Source: Candidatus Accumulibacter cognatus
GTDB lineage: Bacteria; Pseudomonadota; Gammaproteobacteria; Burkholderiales; Rhodocyclaceae
NCBI GenBank assembly: GCA_013414765.1
Contig: CP058708.1
Span: forward strand, 3,033,553-3,097,552
DNA: 64,000 bases
Direction of reading: 5' to 3'
The notes under the pieces are model-generated. The model saw nothing but the letters and a program-made list of their open reading frames with translations, did no database searches and was not told where the DNA came from. Both the position numbers and the translations under genes were made by a program. Every line of letters starts with the position of its first letter. Positions within the stretch are counted from its first letter, which is position 1. Shown here piece by piece: positions 9,107-17,219 of this stretch.

Positions 9107-10231
9107 CTACCCGGGCGCGTCGAGCAGGCTGCGAACGCCTCGCCCATCCCGCTTGAGCACAGGCGCGTAGATCATCGTCTTCGCGGCATCCGCATGGCCC
9201 AGCCGTTCCTGCACCGTGCGAATATCGTATCCACTTTCCAGCAGGTGGGTGGCAAAGGAATGGCGAAGCGTGTGTGGAGTCGCCAGCTTGGCGATCCCCG
9301 CTGCCGTCACCGCCTTCTTCATCGCCCGTTGCAGCAGCTTCTCGTCGAGATGATGACGCTGCCGCTCCACCCCGCTACGCGGGTCGACCGAGTCACTGCC
9401 CGAGGCAAAAACCTATTGCCAGCCCCAGCTCGTATTCGCCGAGGCGTACTTGCGCTCCAGGGCATCCGGCAAGTAAACGGCCGCTTTGCCCCTCCGTAGA
9501 TCGTCGTCGAAGACTTGCCTTCGCCGCAGCAGGTGAGCACGGAGATCCGCCACCAACGAATCCGGCAGCATCGTGACACGATCCTTGGCCCCCTTGCCCT
9601 CACGAATCAGAATCTCGCCCTGCTCGAAATCCAGATCCTTCACGCGCCAGCGGATCACCTCCATCAGGCGCATCCCTGTGCCGTAAAGCAGGCGGGCGAG
9701 CAAGCCATGGACCCCGTCCATCCGCTCCAGCACCCGCTGCACTTCGAGACGGGTCAGCACCACCGGCAAGCGCTGCGATGGCTTGGCTCGCACCACGTCA
9801 TCGAGCCACGGAAGCTCGACGCCCAACACCTTGCGGTAAAGAAACAACAGCGCCGACAAGGCCTGGTATTGCGTCGCCGAGGCCACCTGCTCGTCGACGG
9901 CCAGATGGGTCAGGAACGCCTCCACCTCAGTCGCGCCCATCTCACGGGGATGGCGCTTGTGGTGAAAGAGAATAAACCTCTTGACCCAGTGGACATATTG
10001 TGCTTCAGTGCGTATGCTGTAATGGCGCAAGCGGATCTGATCACGCACTTGGTCGAGAAGCTTGGGTTCGGAGGGGGAGTTTCCGGTTTTGGCAGGCGTG
10101 TTTTCCGGACCGGAAGGGGTGTCCCTCGGCGGTCCTGGGGTGTTTTCCGGTGTGTTTCCTGGTGTGTTCACGGGCAACAATTCGTTATGAATCTGTGCAT
10201 TGTTCTCACGAGTTCGCAGTATACCCCTCAA
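9107..10231 (-). pseudogene. intI: Integron integrase, interrupted by an in-frame amber codon
   Basis: A tyrosine recombinase of the integron class, which would insert and excise cassettes at attI/attC sites. One reading frame covers the whole gene but contains a TAG at 9413-9415, just after SANTSWGWQ, where integron integrases usually have a tyrosine before V-F. N-terminal SAM-like domain (HYSIRTEAQYVHWVKRF), first catalytic arginine in GTGMRLMEV, the integron-specific patch region, then after the stop [22 protein letters not shown] with the nucleophilic tyrosine, and the hallmark ending GRGVRSLLD. The first 40 residues are an unusual NTP-rich stretch, so the start is uncertain. Either a pseudogene or made by readthrough. 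Confidence 0.88.
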
Positions 10232-10333
10232 TGTGTTTCGGTATACACCTTGATGAGTCTGGAACTACCCCTTGGGAACACCCCTCGCGAAAAAGTAGAT
10301 TGCACCGAAATCGGTGTTCACTATACGTTAGGC
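10232..10333 (+). other. Putative attI region with cassette insertion core
   Basis: Lies directly upstream of the integrase start, where attI belongs. A core GTTAGGC at 10327-10333 matches the GTTRRRY consensus and marks the junction with the first cassette, whose own R'' box (GCCTAAC, 11067) is its exact complement. Accessory integrase-binding sites were not resolved. Confidence 0.55.
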
Positions 10334-10448
10334 ACAAATGATCATCTGGCGCAGGTGATTCTTGACCGTGACTTGAAAGGAAAGATGGCATCGCAATAAA
10401 CTTTTTGTTACTTAAGTCTCAATGGAACCCAAACAATGGAGGATATCA

Positions 10449-11072
10449 ATGAAAATCGGAAAGTATGTATCAGCGCTAGCTGCTATAGCCGTTCTGACGA
10501 TGAGCACGTGTGTTCTCGCGTCGACACATGTTGCATTGTCCGGGAATTACTACAACCTCACTGCGATTACGCCGAATTCAGGAACATTCACGATCGATTT
10601 TGATGTTCCTACCGCACCCCCATCCTCATTCTATGTCGACGGCTGGTTCACGTATAGCAATTTTCCCATGCAGTTGCATTTAGCAGGTAATAGCTATTCG
10701 AGCACGCTCGACACGGCAGGATGGTTCTATTACACAGATATCGATTATAAGGGTATTGATGTTCGCTTCGAATCACTCTTTGAGCAATACGACACACTTC
10801 AGCTGATTCTAGGTACGCCCACCCCCCTCTTTAGCGGCCCGACTTCCAATCCTACAATTGACCCGATGTCACTCGGCAACTTATTTGGTGGGCTCTACTA
10901 CTATTATCCAGTCTTTGGCCACTATGTATCCGGAAGCGTAGCAAATGGCACTTATTCTGCATCCGCCATACCCGAACCTGGTACTAGCGCACTGTTCTTT
11001 GTCGGCGCGGGTGCCCTATTAGTAATTGTCGCTCAAAAAAACCGGGGACAGACCACGGTTTCTTCTGCCTAA
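10449..11072 (+). CDS. PEP-CTERM protein encoded on an integron gene cassette
   Basis: A 207-residue exported protein: signal peptide MKIGKYVSALAAIAVL to about CVLA, an aromatic beta-rich domain, and a C-terminal anchor IPEPGTSALFFVGAG followed by hydrophobic and basic residues. A GGAGG eight bases ahead fixes the ATG at 10449. The gene has visibly lower GC than its neighbours. It is the only gene in the first cassette (about 10328-11129), in the usual orientation away from intI, with an attC overlapping its stop codon. Its product would be sorted by an exosortase encoded elsewhere. Function unknown. Confidence 0.82.
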   Translation: MKIGKYVSALAAIAVLTMSTCVLASTHVALSGNYYNLTAITPNSGTFTIDFDVPTAPPSSFYVDGWFTYSNFPMQLHLAGNSYSSTLDTAGWFYYTDIDYKGIDVRFESLFEQYDTLQLILGTPTPLFSGPTSNPTIDPMSLGNLFGGLYYYYPVFGHYVSGSVANGTYSASAIPEPGTSALFFVGAGALLVIVAQKNRGQTTVSSA

Positions 11073-11135
11073 CTTTTCATTCAACCCGGACTGGCGCGAT
11101 AAAGCCGCGCCAGCCGGTTAATTCAGACGTTAGGC
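11067..11135 (+). other. attC recombination site of cassette 1
   Basis: A 69-base imperfect palindrome. It begins with R'' GCCTAAC (11067-11073) and ends with R' GTTAGGC (11129-11135). Inner arms ACCCGG-A-CTGGCGCG and CGCGCCAG-CCGGTTAA pair with one extrahelical base, leaving a short ATAAAG loop. This is the canonical folded attC layout used for single-strand recombination. Confidence 0.9.
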
Positions 11136-11525
11136 GTCGGAAAGCAGCAACGCCCGGGTCTTGAAGGCTTTCGCCAGCTTCGCGTCCGCTGTCACCAACT
11201 TCACGTCCAGGTACTCGGCGACAGAGACAAACTCGCAGTCGTAGGCTGAGCAGCCGCTTGCCTTTGCCAATCGAAGGACGTCTGAGGTTTCAGGGTTGTA
11301 CTCCTCGGCGCCAATGAGATCCGCTGCGCGCCGGTGCAACGCGAGGGCATCGCTAACCTCGAGCCGCTTTGATCGCACATACGTCGCCAGGACATTCCGC
11401 AGTTCGCTTCGCCAGAGAAGGGGCGCAGCCCACTCTGGCTCGTCCAGCAAGAGTCGCTCTGCGGATTCCGTGTACTGCCCAGGGATCAGGAGATAGGCCA
11501 GAACGTTCGTATCGACAACGATCAC
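11130..11525 (-). CDS. vapC: PIN-domain toxin (VapC family)
   Basis: A 131-residue PIN-fold ribonuclease, the toxin of a type II toxin-antitoxin pair. The acidic residues that bind metal are visible: the aspartate in VVDTNVLAYL, the glutamate in WRSELRNVL, the aspartate in SAYDCEFVSVA and the last in VTADAKL. It overlaps the antitoxin gene by four bases. The gene runs against cassette orientation and its stop codon (TAA at 11130-11132) lies inside the attC core, so it belongs to the second cassette. Such pairs are known to stabilise integron arrays. Confidence 0.88.
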   Translation of the reverse strand: MIVVDTNVLAYLLIPGQYTESAERLLLDEPEWAAPLLWRSELRNVLATYVRSKRLEVSDALALHRRAADLIGAEEYNPETSDVLRLAKASGCSAYDCEFVSVAEYLDVKLVTADAKLAKAFKTRALLLSDA

Positions 11526-11767
11526 GGCCGTCCCTGCTTCTTCAACGCATCGATCTCCGCATGGTCGAAGCCATCCTGTGGCAGCCTCGCCCGGATGGCT
11601 CGGATCGCTGCGAGGTGCTGCGCCGGAGTTGCCTTGCGCGGCATCAGCACACTCTCCAGGCAGGCGATCACCTCACTGTTCAAGCTTCGATGGCTAACAT
11701 CGGCCGCCGACTTGAGTCTGGCATACAGATCGTCTGGAATGCCCTTTAGCGTAATGGTCGTTGGCAT
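11522..11767 (-). CDS. Ribbon-helix-helix antitoxin (FitA/VapB-like)
   Basis: An 81-residue DNA-binding antitoxin: an N-terminal ribbon-helix-helix (TITLKGIPDDLYARLK, then SHRSLNSEVIACLE) and a short toxin-wrapping tail ending in ALKKQGRP. It would neutralise the PIN toxin encoded immediately downstream with a four-base overlap and repress their shared promoter. The ATG at 11767 is backed by a GAGG about nine bases upstream; a longer frame to 12007 lacks support. Part of the second integron cassette. Confidence 0.85.
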   Translation of the reverse strand: MPTTITLKGIPDDLYARLKSAADVSHRSLNSEVIACLESVLMPRKATPAQHLAAIRAIRARLPQDGFDHAEIDALKKQGRP

Positions 11768-11826
11768 GGTTACCTCTACGTCAAAGGCACCATTATGCAA
11801 CCGCTTCGGTGCCGCCGCAAGCCGAC

Positions 11827-11833
11827 GCCTAAC
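11827..11833 (+). other. Orphan attC R'' core of cassette 2
   Basis: GCCTAAC matches the R'' core and pairs with the cassette's own start TTAGGC at 11130. No GTTRRRY partner follows within the usual distance. The site appears cut by the group II intron-like sequence that begins soon after. Confidence 0.5.
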
Positions 11834-12420
11834 CCCTCGGTCGCAGAACCAATAGTGGACAGACCGTTCGCCGTGATCGGCGGTATATCCAGCGGGTTGA
11901 AGTCCCGTGAAAGGAGTTGTCCGTACGCCTTTCCAGCACCGGGAAGCGGCGTTCGAGTCATCGGAGGTCGTCAGTTTCCCAGGGCAAAGCAGCAGGCCGC
12001 AACGCAAGTGAACCTGGACGTAGCCTCGTCACACTAACTGGAGAAGCCGACCCTCTGGTCTGAAGGGGAAGTCCGCTGGATGTCGCTGAAATAACGGAAG
12101 TGGCGGCATCGACTCACGGGGTGGCAGGGGTGGCATGTTGTGGAGGAAATACCGTGCGGCATAGATGGCCGCCCCGGTATGTCAAGCAGTCATAAATGGT
12201 CGTCCCGGTATGTCAAGCAGTCACGGGAAGCCCCGCCGGATGGTGGACAGGCATCAACTGGGGCCTCGCGAGAATCGGACCGGGTTCGGCGGGGTGGCGG
12301 AGGGGTCCGTAGTACCGATGAAGCCGGGTAACGCCGGTGGAGGAAAGGGACCCTGGTTCAAGGCGACGCTTCTCGCGCGTCCCAGGATCGCCACAGCGAT
12401 AGTTTACAGCGTGGGAGCCT
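11834..12420 (+). mobile_element. Group II intron 5' remnant (ribozyme part plus start of reverse transcriptase gene)
   Basis: This stretch resembles the 5' half of bacterial group II introns: a structured non-coding part (for example GTTGAAGTCCCGTGAAAGG near 11896), then a coding start whose frame contains SVVPMKPGNAGGGKGPWFK, the typical opening of an intron-encoded reverse transcriptase/maturase. The reading frame then loses similarity, and no reverse transcriptase motifs or domain V follow, so it is truncated. It lies right after a broken attC, a known target of group IIC introns. Recognition is from memory of the family, without alignment. Confidence 0.6.
12165..12223 (+). repeat. Tandem direct repeat, 28-base unit twice
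   Basis: Two copies of a 28-base unit containing CCCGGTATGTCAAGCAGTCA at 12165-12192 and 12196-12223, differing at two bases. The duplication lies inside the intron remnant. Confidence 0.8.
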
Positions 12421-12461
12421 TAAGTTTACAATTGGCCTCCCTTTGGTTCACAACCTAGGCA

Positions 12462-13496
12462 ATGGCGAAACCCTCGAGATTCGAAGAGTTGGTCCGGACG
12501 GTCACCAGAGACGTTACCGAACACCCGCGCGACCTCACCCGGCACTACGCCGATCGGCTGGGCATATCCCGTGTCGCTGCGAACAAGTATATCCAGCGCC
12601 TTGAGCGGGAGGGTTGGATAGCTCGAAGCGGAGCTTCAACTCATCCTGTCTTCAGCCCCGGGTACAAGCGAAGGTTCGCGCGCCTGTACCCGCTCTCCGG
12701 TCTTGAAGAGCACATTGCCTGGGAAAGAGATTTCAGGCCGTACTTCAGCCTGACCCCAAACATTCATAGCATAGCGAGCCACGGTTTTACTGAAATGGTG
12801 AACAACGCCATTGACCACTCGGCGGGAGAGTCGGTCTTTATCTGGACGAGTCAAGACGAGAGCACGCTCCGAATCATCATCTCAGACAATGGTGTCGGAA
12901 TATTCGCGAAGATTACAGCGGCACTGGGCCTGCCCGACATGAGACAGGCGCTCTTTGAGTTGGCAAAGGGGAAACTGACTACGGACCCAAGCAGACACAC
13001 GGGAGAAGGGGTCTTCTTCACCTCGAGGATGTTTGACTCTTTCGAGATCAGCGCAAACGGACTGCAATTCAATCACGACGCGAGTTCACCTCACGATTGG
13101 CTACGGGAAGCGCCGGGTGTCTTCCCCGATGGCACGGCGGTCTTCATGCGGATCGCACTGAACTCGAGTCGAACTGTGGCAGAAGTCTACTCCCAGTTCA
13201 CCGATGCCCCGGAGGATTACGACTTTTCGAAGACCATTGTTCCGATGAAACTCGCACGATTTGGTGACGAACAATTAGTATCACGTTCACAAGCTAAAAG
13301 GCTGATTGCACGATTTGATCGCTTTCGGACGGTAATTCTTGACTTTGCGGACGTGCAGGAGATCGGGCAGGCTTTTGCGGACGAACTGTTTAGAGTATAT
13401 GGAGGTTGTCATCGAGAAGTTGAACTACTTCCAAAGAACATGACCGAGCAAGTTGAGCGAATGTGGCTTCGTGCTGTCGCACCGCGAGGCGCTTAG
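12462..13496 (+). CDS. Helix-turn-helix / GHKL ATPase / STAS-like DUF4325 protein
   Basis: A 344-residue protein with three parts. Residues 20-56 form a winged helix (DRLGISRVAANKYIQRLERE). Residues 100-200 are a GHKL (histidine-kinase-like) ATPase with N-box EMVNNAIDHS, G1 box DNGVGI and G2 region RHTGEG. The C-terminal 80 residues match the STAS-like DUF4325 fold (VILDFADVQEIGQAFADEL). No histidine phosphorylation domain is present, so it resembles anti-sigma or switch ATPases fused to their partner. It sits alone between intron and transposase debris, perhaps as an integron passenger. Role unknown; it could be a defence or stress regulator. Confidence 0.75.
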   Translation: MAKPSRFEELVRTVTRDVTEHPRDLTRHYADRLGISRVAANKYIQRLEREGWIARSGASTHPVFSPGYKRRFARLYPLSGLEEHIAWERDFRPYFSLTPNIHSIASHGFTEMVNNAIDHSAGESVFIWTSQDESTLRIIISDNGVGIFAKITAALGLPDMRQALFELAKGKLTTDPSRHTGEGVFFTSRMFDSFEISANGLQFNHDASSPHDWLREAPGVFPDGTAVFMRIALNSSRTVAEVYSQFTDAPEDYDFSKTIVPMKLARFGDEQLVSRSQAKRLIARFDRFRTVILDFADVQEIGQAFADELFRVYGGCHREVELLPKNMTEQVERMWLRAVAPRGA

Positions 13497-13499
13497 CGG

Positions 13500-13644
13500 C
13501 GAGGCCTAAGGCCATCGTCAGGGCCTCAGCATCCGACAATTTTGGCGGGAACCCTCGCTTGTGCGGATTTCCGCCGAACGACCCCGTGTTCAGAGCCTCG
13601 AAAACAAGGCAGTAGACCGTGACAAAGAAGGTTTCGATGGGCAT
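13500..13644 (-). pseudogene. Transposase N-terminal remnant
   Basis: A minus-strand frame starting at 13644 reads MPIETFFVTVYCLV and later KRGFPPKLSDAEALTM, the opening of IS4/IS982-like DDE transposases. Similarity ends after about 45 residues, so only the first part of the gene survives. It abuts the end of the DUF4325 gene. Confidence 0.6.
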
Positions 13645-13755
13645 GGCCGACTCCGGTTTGTGAAAACCGGTAGGGCAGGACAAGCTCATTGAAAGTTGCA
13701 CATCGCGTTACGCTAATAAAACGCCCGGTTTCGCCTCACTTTGCGGTCCACTGGA

Positions 13756-13780
13756 CGCTGCGCGATAAAGCCGCGCAGCG
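13756..13780 (+). other. attC-like stem-loop remnant
   Basis: CGCTGCGCG and CGCGCAGCG form a perfect 9-bp stem around ATAAAGC, closely matching the centre of the good attC at 11067-11135 (GCGCG-ATAAAG-CCGCGC). Proper R' and R'' cores are not recognisable. It may mark the old far end of the cassette array; a chance hairpin is possible. Confidence 0.4.
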
Positions 13781-13909
13781 CGAGCTATCCGCGTTGTTCG
13801 GACGGAGCGTTGATCTGGTGCCGCGTGCTGGCCTCAAACCGGTGTCCGAAGCCTGGACTCTCGTTGCCGAACCCGTGCTCTCAGCGTCATCGGGCAGCAC
13901 GGGATATGT

Positions 13910-14557
13910 TCAGACGTGCAGCCGACCGCCCATCAGGTCCAGCCGACGCATGTCGGGCAGCTCGATGAGGTCGCGATCATGGCAGGCGATCACCGCCGTG
14001 GTCCGGGCCGTACAGAAGCCGCGCAGCAGGTCGATGGTTTGCCGCCGCGATTCGGCATCGAGATTGGCCGTCGGTTCGTCGAGCAGCAATATCTTCGGTT
14101 TCAGTACCCAGGCACGTGCCATGGCCACGCGCTGCCTTTCTCCCCCGGACAGCTTCTGCGGCGGTATTGCCAGAAGATGCGTCAGGCGTGCCCAGGCAAT
14201 CGCTGCCGCGACCAGCCGTTGCCGTTCGTTCGCTTCGATGCCTCTGGCACGCAGCCCATAAGCGATATTTTCGGCGACACTGGTATGAAACAGGTAGGGT
14301 TGCTGATGCACGTAGATCACTTGCCGGCGCAGCCAGTCGGGATAGGGCCGCCAGTCGAAGCGCTGTTCCTGGTAGTGTCCGAACCCGCTGTCTGGTGCTT
14401 CGATGCCGGCCAGGATACGCAGCAGGGTGGACTTGCCGCTGCCGTTCTCACCGGTCAGGACGTAGCTCTCGCCAGCCAGTAGCGTCAGCTCATCGATCGA
14501 GAACAGGCGTCGTGCCGCGAACGATTTGGTCAGCGTGGACACCCCGAGCAGGCTCAT
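13910..14557 (-). CDS. tupC: Tungstate-type ABC transporter, ATP-binding protein
   Basis: A 215-residue ABC ATPase. Walker A GENGSGKST, Q-loop in VIYVHQQPYLF, signature LSGGERQRVAMARA, Walker B ILLLDEPTANLD and the switch histidine in VIACHD are all present. It energises the permease encoded just upstream, whose end it overlaps by four bases. The ATG at 14557 begins the conserved domain (MSLLGVSTLTKSF). Substrate is assigned from the binding protein in the same operon. Confidence 0.85.
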   Translation of the reverse strand: MSLLGVSTLTKSFAARRLFSIDELTLLAGESYVLTGENGSGKSTLLRILAGIEAPDSGFGHYQEQRFDWRPYPDWLRRQVIYVHQQPYLFHTSVAENIAYGLRARGIEANERQRLVAAAIAWARLTHLLAIPPQKLSGGERQRVAMARAWVLKPKILLLDEPTANLDAESRRQTIDLLRGFCTARTTAVIACHDRDLIELPDMRRLDLMGGRLHV

Positions 14558-15339
14558 CGCCGTGACTCTCCCTGAAAGAAGGCGAAAGCCGAATTGATTC
14601 CCAGGGCAACGACCAGCAGGACGATGCCCAGGGCAATGCCCTGCGCGAACTCGCCCTTGCTGGTTTCGAGCGCAATCGCCGTCGGGATGTTGCGCGTCAC
14701 GCCGGCGATGTTGCCGCCCACCATCAGCGAGCAACCGATCTCCGAGACGACCCGGCCAAAAGCGCTGCAGACCGCTGCCATCAGCGCAAAGCGCACTTCG
14801 ACGAGCATCGTCCAGGCGATGCGCGGAGCCGATGCGCCGAGCCCGACGGCGGTTTCGCGGGCGCGCGGATCGGCGCCCTGGATCGCGGAGAGCGAGAAGG
14901 CAATCAGCACCGGCAGGGCGATCAGTATCTGGCCAATGACCATCGCAGTCTGGGTAAACAGCAGTTGGAGCTGCCCCAGGACCCCCTGGCGGGAAAGCAG
15001 CAGGTACAGGATCAGACCGACAACCACGGTCGGCGACGCCAGCAGTCCCTGCGTCAGGACGATCAGTGGTCGTCGGCCTGGGAACTCCAGCGTTGCCAGC
15101 AGATAGCCGATGCCAATACCCAGGGGCATGGCGATCAGCATCGCGCGCAGCGTCACCGACAGCGAAACGCCGACGATCAGCCACAGCTCGGGATCGCCGG
15201 AAAACAGCAGGCGCAGCGCCGCTTCGCTGGCATCGAGAAGTCCCAGGGCGCTTACCTCGCCGGCGTGACGAAGAACAGCTGCTCGCCGTTCGGCCGGAAG
15301 GCACTGATCGCCGAGCGCCCGGCGGCACTGCTCAGCCAC
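14554..15339 (-). CDS. tupB: Tungstate-type ABC transporter permease
   Basis: An integral membrane permease with about five helices and the ABC permease contact loop region (RETAVGLGASAPRIAWTML). It ends with a four-base overlap onto the ATPase gene. The start is unclear: the ATG at 15339 would overlap the binding-protein gene by 88 bases, while conserved sequence begins near LLDASEAALRLLFSGDP, where only a CTG (15246, preceded by GAGG) is available. TupB/WtpB-type permeases are single proteins that dimerise, consistent with one permease gene here. Confidence 0.82.
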   Translation of the reverse strand: MAEQCRRALGDQCLPAERRAAVLRHAGEVSALGLLDASEAALRLLFSGDPELWLIVGVSLSVTLRAMLIAMPLGIGIGYLLATLEFPGRRPLIVLTQGLLASPTVVVGLILYLLLSRQGVLGQLQLLFTQTAMVIGQILIALPVLIAFSLSAIQGADPRARETAVGLGASAPRIAWTMLVEVRFALMAAVCSAFGRVVSEIGCSLMVGGNIAGVTRNIPTAIALETSKGEFAQGIALGIVLLVVALGINSAFAFFQGESRR

Positions 15340-16079
15340 TCGATCAGCGCCATGGCACCGGCGAAATGGATCTCCGGGTACCTTTTCGGATTGACGGCGA
15401 TGACGCCATACGGATTGAATAGGCGCGGGTCACCCTGGACGAGAATCGCGAGGCCGGTGCGGGTCTTGTAACTGGCGAAGGTGGCCCGGTCGGTCAGCGT
15501 GTAGGCCTGCATCTCGCCGGCCATGGTCAGCACCTCGCCCATTCCAAGCCCGGCCGAGACGTACCATGGCGCTCCCTTGGTGGCAATACCGAGCTGTTGC
15601 CAATAGCTTCTTTCCATCCGTTCGGTTCCCGAATCGTCACCGCGGGAAACGAAACGCGCCTGCCTGGCGGCGATCTGGCGAAAGGCCTCGAGTACCTCCC
15701 TGCCGCCGCGTAGTGCGGCCGGGTCGCTGGCAGGGCCAACGATGACGAAATCGTTGTACATCACATCGCGTCGATTGACTCCGTATCCGGCCGCGACGAA
15801 TGCCTCTTCGGCCTGGCGATCATGCACCAGCACGACATCGACGTCACCGTTCTCGGCCAGCTTGAGCGCCTTGCCGGTTCCGACCGAGATGATCTGCACC
15901 CTGATGCCCTGCTGCCATTCGAACTGCGGCAGGATGGCGCGCAGCAGACCGGAGTTGTCGGTACTGGTGGTCGTTGCCAGACGCAGGTCGCGGGCCGCGA
16001 GGTGGGTGGAGAAGAAAGCAAGCAGCAGGACCATGGCGGTTGCCAAGTGACCACAGCGGAAGAAAGCAGCGCGGGCCAT
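15252..16079 (-). CDS. tupA: Tungstate-binding periplasmic protein
   Basis: A 275-residue exported binding protein. A signal peptide (MARAAFFRCGHLATAMVLLL to about HLAA) precedes RDLRLATTTSTDNSGLL, the strongly conserved TupA opening in which the TTTSTDNSG residues hold the oxyanion. The start at 16079 follows an AGGA at eight bases; an ATG at 16103 is an alternative. First gene of tupABC. Tungstate preference over molybdate is inferred from family resemblance. Confidence 0.87.
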   Translation of the reverse strand: MARAAFFRCGHLATAMVLLLAFFSTHLAARDLRLATTTSTDNSGLLRAILPQFEWQQGIRVQIISVGTGKALKLAENGDVDVVLVHDRQAEEAFVAAGYGVNRRDVMYNDFVIVGPASDPAALRGGREVLEAFRQIAARQARFVSRGDDSGTERMERSYWQQLGIATKGAPWYVSAGLGMGEVLTMAGEMQAYTLTDRATFASYKTRTGLAILVQGDPRLFNPYGVIAVNPKRYPEIHFAGAMALIEWLSSAAGRSAISAFRPNGEQLFFVTPAR

Positions 16080-16114
16080 GCCTGATTTCCTGTAAGAATT
16101 CATCGATAGTTGCA

Positions 16115-16133
16115 CAGCCCCTGTGAGGGGCTG
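16115..16133 (-). promoter_or_regulatory. Hairpin in the tupA leader
   Basis: CAGCCCC and GGGGCTG form a 7-bp stem around TGTGA, about 40-55 bases upstream of the tupA start. It could be an operator or leader element; no known molybdenum or tungsten riboswitch pattern was recognised. Confidence 0.3.
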
Positions 16134-16844
16134 AACGGTGGGCGGTACGTGGTTTTTTCGCAGTGCCCCTGTTGCCCAGGGAGAGCGATCATCAGCCGCA
16201 AGGGGTGTCGCATCCTGGTCGTTGCGGCCGCCGCCACGGGGTATGCGGGCAGCGCAATGTCGGCGGATCGTCATCGGCAAGCGCAAGTATGGCATGAACC
16301 GCGATCTCATCGGTACACCAGCAATCCGCCCTTCTCTCCGTAGGTGCCAACGTGTTTGAGCCCGGAGCTACAGTGATGAGCAGGGTATCGAAGGTGCGAC
16401 GCAACTCGCTGGGTACCGGAAGCGGCTATGCGCTTGCTCCTCGATCGTCAGAACGAAGCACAGGTGGAGTACACCCAACGATCAGACAGTTGCGGCGATG
16501 GTAGAGTGGTCCAGGCGGGTCAGGGAATAGCAATAGCCAACGACCTTCTTGATAAGATCGAACTGGCGCAGGCGTAAAGCTGGCGCGTGATGCTGGATGG
16601 CGAAATTTGGCGCAAGAAGGGGGCGAGGTCGGCGCCGGGGGATGCCTTTGTCGTACTGTGTGTCGCCCGCTTCGGCAGGAACCCCGGCCGGCGGGACCCG
16701 CATGTGTCTAAATTTACGTCAGTTCGGGATAAGGAAGCTCGAAATGTAGCGCTAAGAGGTTGATGTGAAACGGATGAGCAGGAATGCTGTCTTGGCAAGT
16801 TGGGTGCACAACCTGATCAACCACGTCACACGGAGGCTCTCATC
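16134..16844. other. Non-coding and remnant region, with a 58-bp duplicated fragment (16353-16410)
   Basis: No convincing gene. Positions 16353-16410 repeat at 38638-38702; on the minus strand both read LRRTFDTLLITVAPGS, apparently the end of an unidentified coding sequence. The part from about 16690 leads into the IS982-type transposase and probably contains its left end. Confidence 0.5.
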
Positions 16845-17219
16845 ATGGACGATCTTACCGAGACTTACTGCCTGATAGACGACTTTTACAAAGCGATCGA
16901 ACCCCAACTGAACGCCCGGCTGCTGACCGATGGCAAGCGTCATCGGTCGAGAAAATGTAGCCTCTCCCTACCGGAATTGATGACGCTGGTGGTGCTGTTC
17001 CATCAGATTCGCTACCGGCAGTTCAAATCCTTCTATCTGAATCATGTGTGCCAACACCTGCGCGCCGAATTTCCCCAGCTTCCGACGTATCAGCGGTGTG
17101 TCGAGTGGCTACAACGCTGCGCAATAGCGCTGGCCGCCCTGTTCGAGGCGCTCACGGGCAAGTGCTCCGGAGTGTCGATTGCCGATTCGACACCCATCGC
17201 TGTCTGCGAAAACCTGCGG
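16845..17219 (+). pseudogene. IS982-family transposase, N-terminal part
   Basis: The first 125 codons of an IS982-type DDE transposase: MDDLTETYCLIDDFYKAIEP, LSLPELMTLVVLFHQIR, and the first catalytic aspartate in SIADSTPIAVC. A GGAGG lies eight bases ahead of the ATG at 16845. The gene is cut at 17219 by the left end of the IS66 element, and its remaining portion is not found on the other side, so the insertion was followed by a deletion. Confidence 0.85.

Noticed and set aside
16081-16340. Possible molybdenum-cofactor or tungsten riboswitch ahead of tupA
   Set aside because: Only a single 7-bp hairpin was seen; the conserved Moco/Tuco core was not recognised.
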